Positions 5,677 to 6,101 of a DNA stretch of 6,101 nt are shown here, one piece after another. The notes beneath the pieces are model-generated. The model ran no database searches. It had not been told where the DNA came from and saw only the letters and a list, made by a program, of their open reading frames with translations. Source of the stretch: JAFMDF01 sp964644655 (GTDB lineage Bacteria > Bacteroidota > Bacteroidia > Chitinophagales > Saprospiraceae); NCBI GenBank assembly GCA_964644655.1, contig CAZXYA010000559.1, positions 1 through 6,101 on the forward strand. Direction: 5' to 3'. How positions within the stretch are numbered: position 1 is the first letter of the stretch; the number at the start of each line of letters is the position of its first letter. A program made the position numbers and the translations under genes.

Positions 5677-5953
5677 AGTGTTGTCATTAAACAAGAATCT
5701 TATACTTGGGCAATATATAAAAGTTTTGAAAACTAGAAAATGGTTCGTATCCTTTTTCAAAGGAACATTTAGTGCAATTAACTATTTTGCTTGCTAGTGG
5801 ACAAAAACGTAAATGTGTATTTTTTCTTTACGGAGAAGACTTTTGAAACCATACCTATTTTGAAACCACCGCCTTTGATGGCTAAAAGATGAGGTTTTAA
5901 AGAGAGGATTTATTGCAGTTGTATTTTGAAGGATTTAATACCGAAAAAGTAAC

Positions 5954-6052
5954 TCCTAACCTCCCTTTCTGAGCTGCCGATACTTGTCCCGCCGAAGGGG
6001 AACTTTAGTCGGTAGGCAGCGAGGAAATTAGTACGTAGTTAAGTAGTTAGGA
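5954..6052. repeat. GC-rich palindromic element
   Basis: Nested inverted repeats: TCCTAAC (5954-5960) with GTTAGGA (6046-6052), GCTGCC (5973-5978) with GGCAGC (6015-6020), and TCCC (5987-5990) with GGGA (5998-6001). The core 5973-6020 is much more GC-rich than its surroundings, so it stands out as an inserted or structured unit of REP type. It could also act as a transcription terminator for a gene entering from outside the window. Confidence 0.45.
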
Positions 6053-6101
6053 ATGAATTAAAATTAAAATGACAATTAAAATTAAAAACACTACTGATAA
6101 T
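6047..6101. repeat. 55-bp dispersed direct repeat, copy B
   Basis: This is the partner of copy A at 4571-4625, in the same orientation, about 1.48 kb away, with 47 of 55 identical positions. The match runs to the last base of the window, so the full extent of the repeat is not known. Its start overlaps the right arm of the GC-rich palindromic element. Confidence 0.6.

Larger units (their letters stand above)
5677..6101. other. Non-coding spacer at the window end
   Basis: No credible gene was identified. The first part should contain the promoter of the minus-strand gene ending at 5008; a TATATATTGC-like stretch on the minus strand near 5710-5720 is only a weak match to a Bacteroidota -7 element. 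It also holds a direct repeat TTTTGAAACCA (5841-5851 and 5858-5868), a GC-rich hairpin region (5954-6052) and copy B of the 55-bp repeat. The gene beyond the window edge is unknown. Confidence 0.6.

Noticed and set aside
5677..5760. Upstream in-frame ATG that would lengthen the acidic protein to 250 residues
   Set aside because: The 28 extra residues are basic and aromatic, unlike the acidic protein, and the ATG at 5676 starts a typical amphipathic helix. The longer form cannot be fully excluded.
5841..5868. Direct repeat TTTTGAAACCA, 17 bp apart
   Set aside because: Short and present only twice; no further structure to support an operator or element.

Overview
This 6.1-kb, AT-rich window looks chromosomal and most probably comes from a member of the Bacteroidota. 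The grounds are: no Shine-Dalgarno-like sequence before any of the four genes; a large secreted protein with a Cys-Gly-Pro...Phe-Leu-Asn-Pro N-terminus of a kind I associate with that phylum; and long repeat-rich spacers. A Saprospiria-like origin is possible but is only an impression. No rRNA, tRNA, CRISPR array, phage gene or intact transposase was seen.

Layout: 1-413 is a non-coding spacer with a three-copy palindromic repeat cluster and a 20-bp tandem duplication. 414-2726 (+) encodes a 770-residue putatively exported, mostly helical protein of unknown function. 2727-3356 is a 630-bp spacer holding two adjacent miniature transposon-like palindromic elements, then an AT-rich leader. 3357-3617 (+) encodes a stand-alone acyl carrier protein. 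3670-4515 (-), convergent with it, encodes a membrane-anchored peroxiredoxin/thioredoxin-like protein with a CPLC motif. 4516-5007 is a spacer with one copy of a 55-bp dispersed repeat and a third miniature palindromic element. 5008-5676 (-) encodes an uncharacterised acidic, cysteine-containing protein. 5677-6101 is a spacer with a GC-rich hairpin and the second copy of the 55-bp repeat.

The four genes do not form an evident operon or pathway: all are separated by spacers, and neighbours differ in apparent function. About one third of the window is non-coding, and every large spacer holds palindromic or repeated DNA. The most noteworthy signal is therefore the set of small non-autonomous mobile-element candidates. 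One (2932-3048) has 23-bp imperfect terminal inverted repeats and a perfect 8-bp target-site duplication. The others have weaker or ambiguous duplications. I see no convincing new multi-gene defence or biosynthetic system here.
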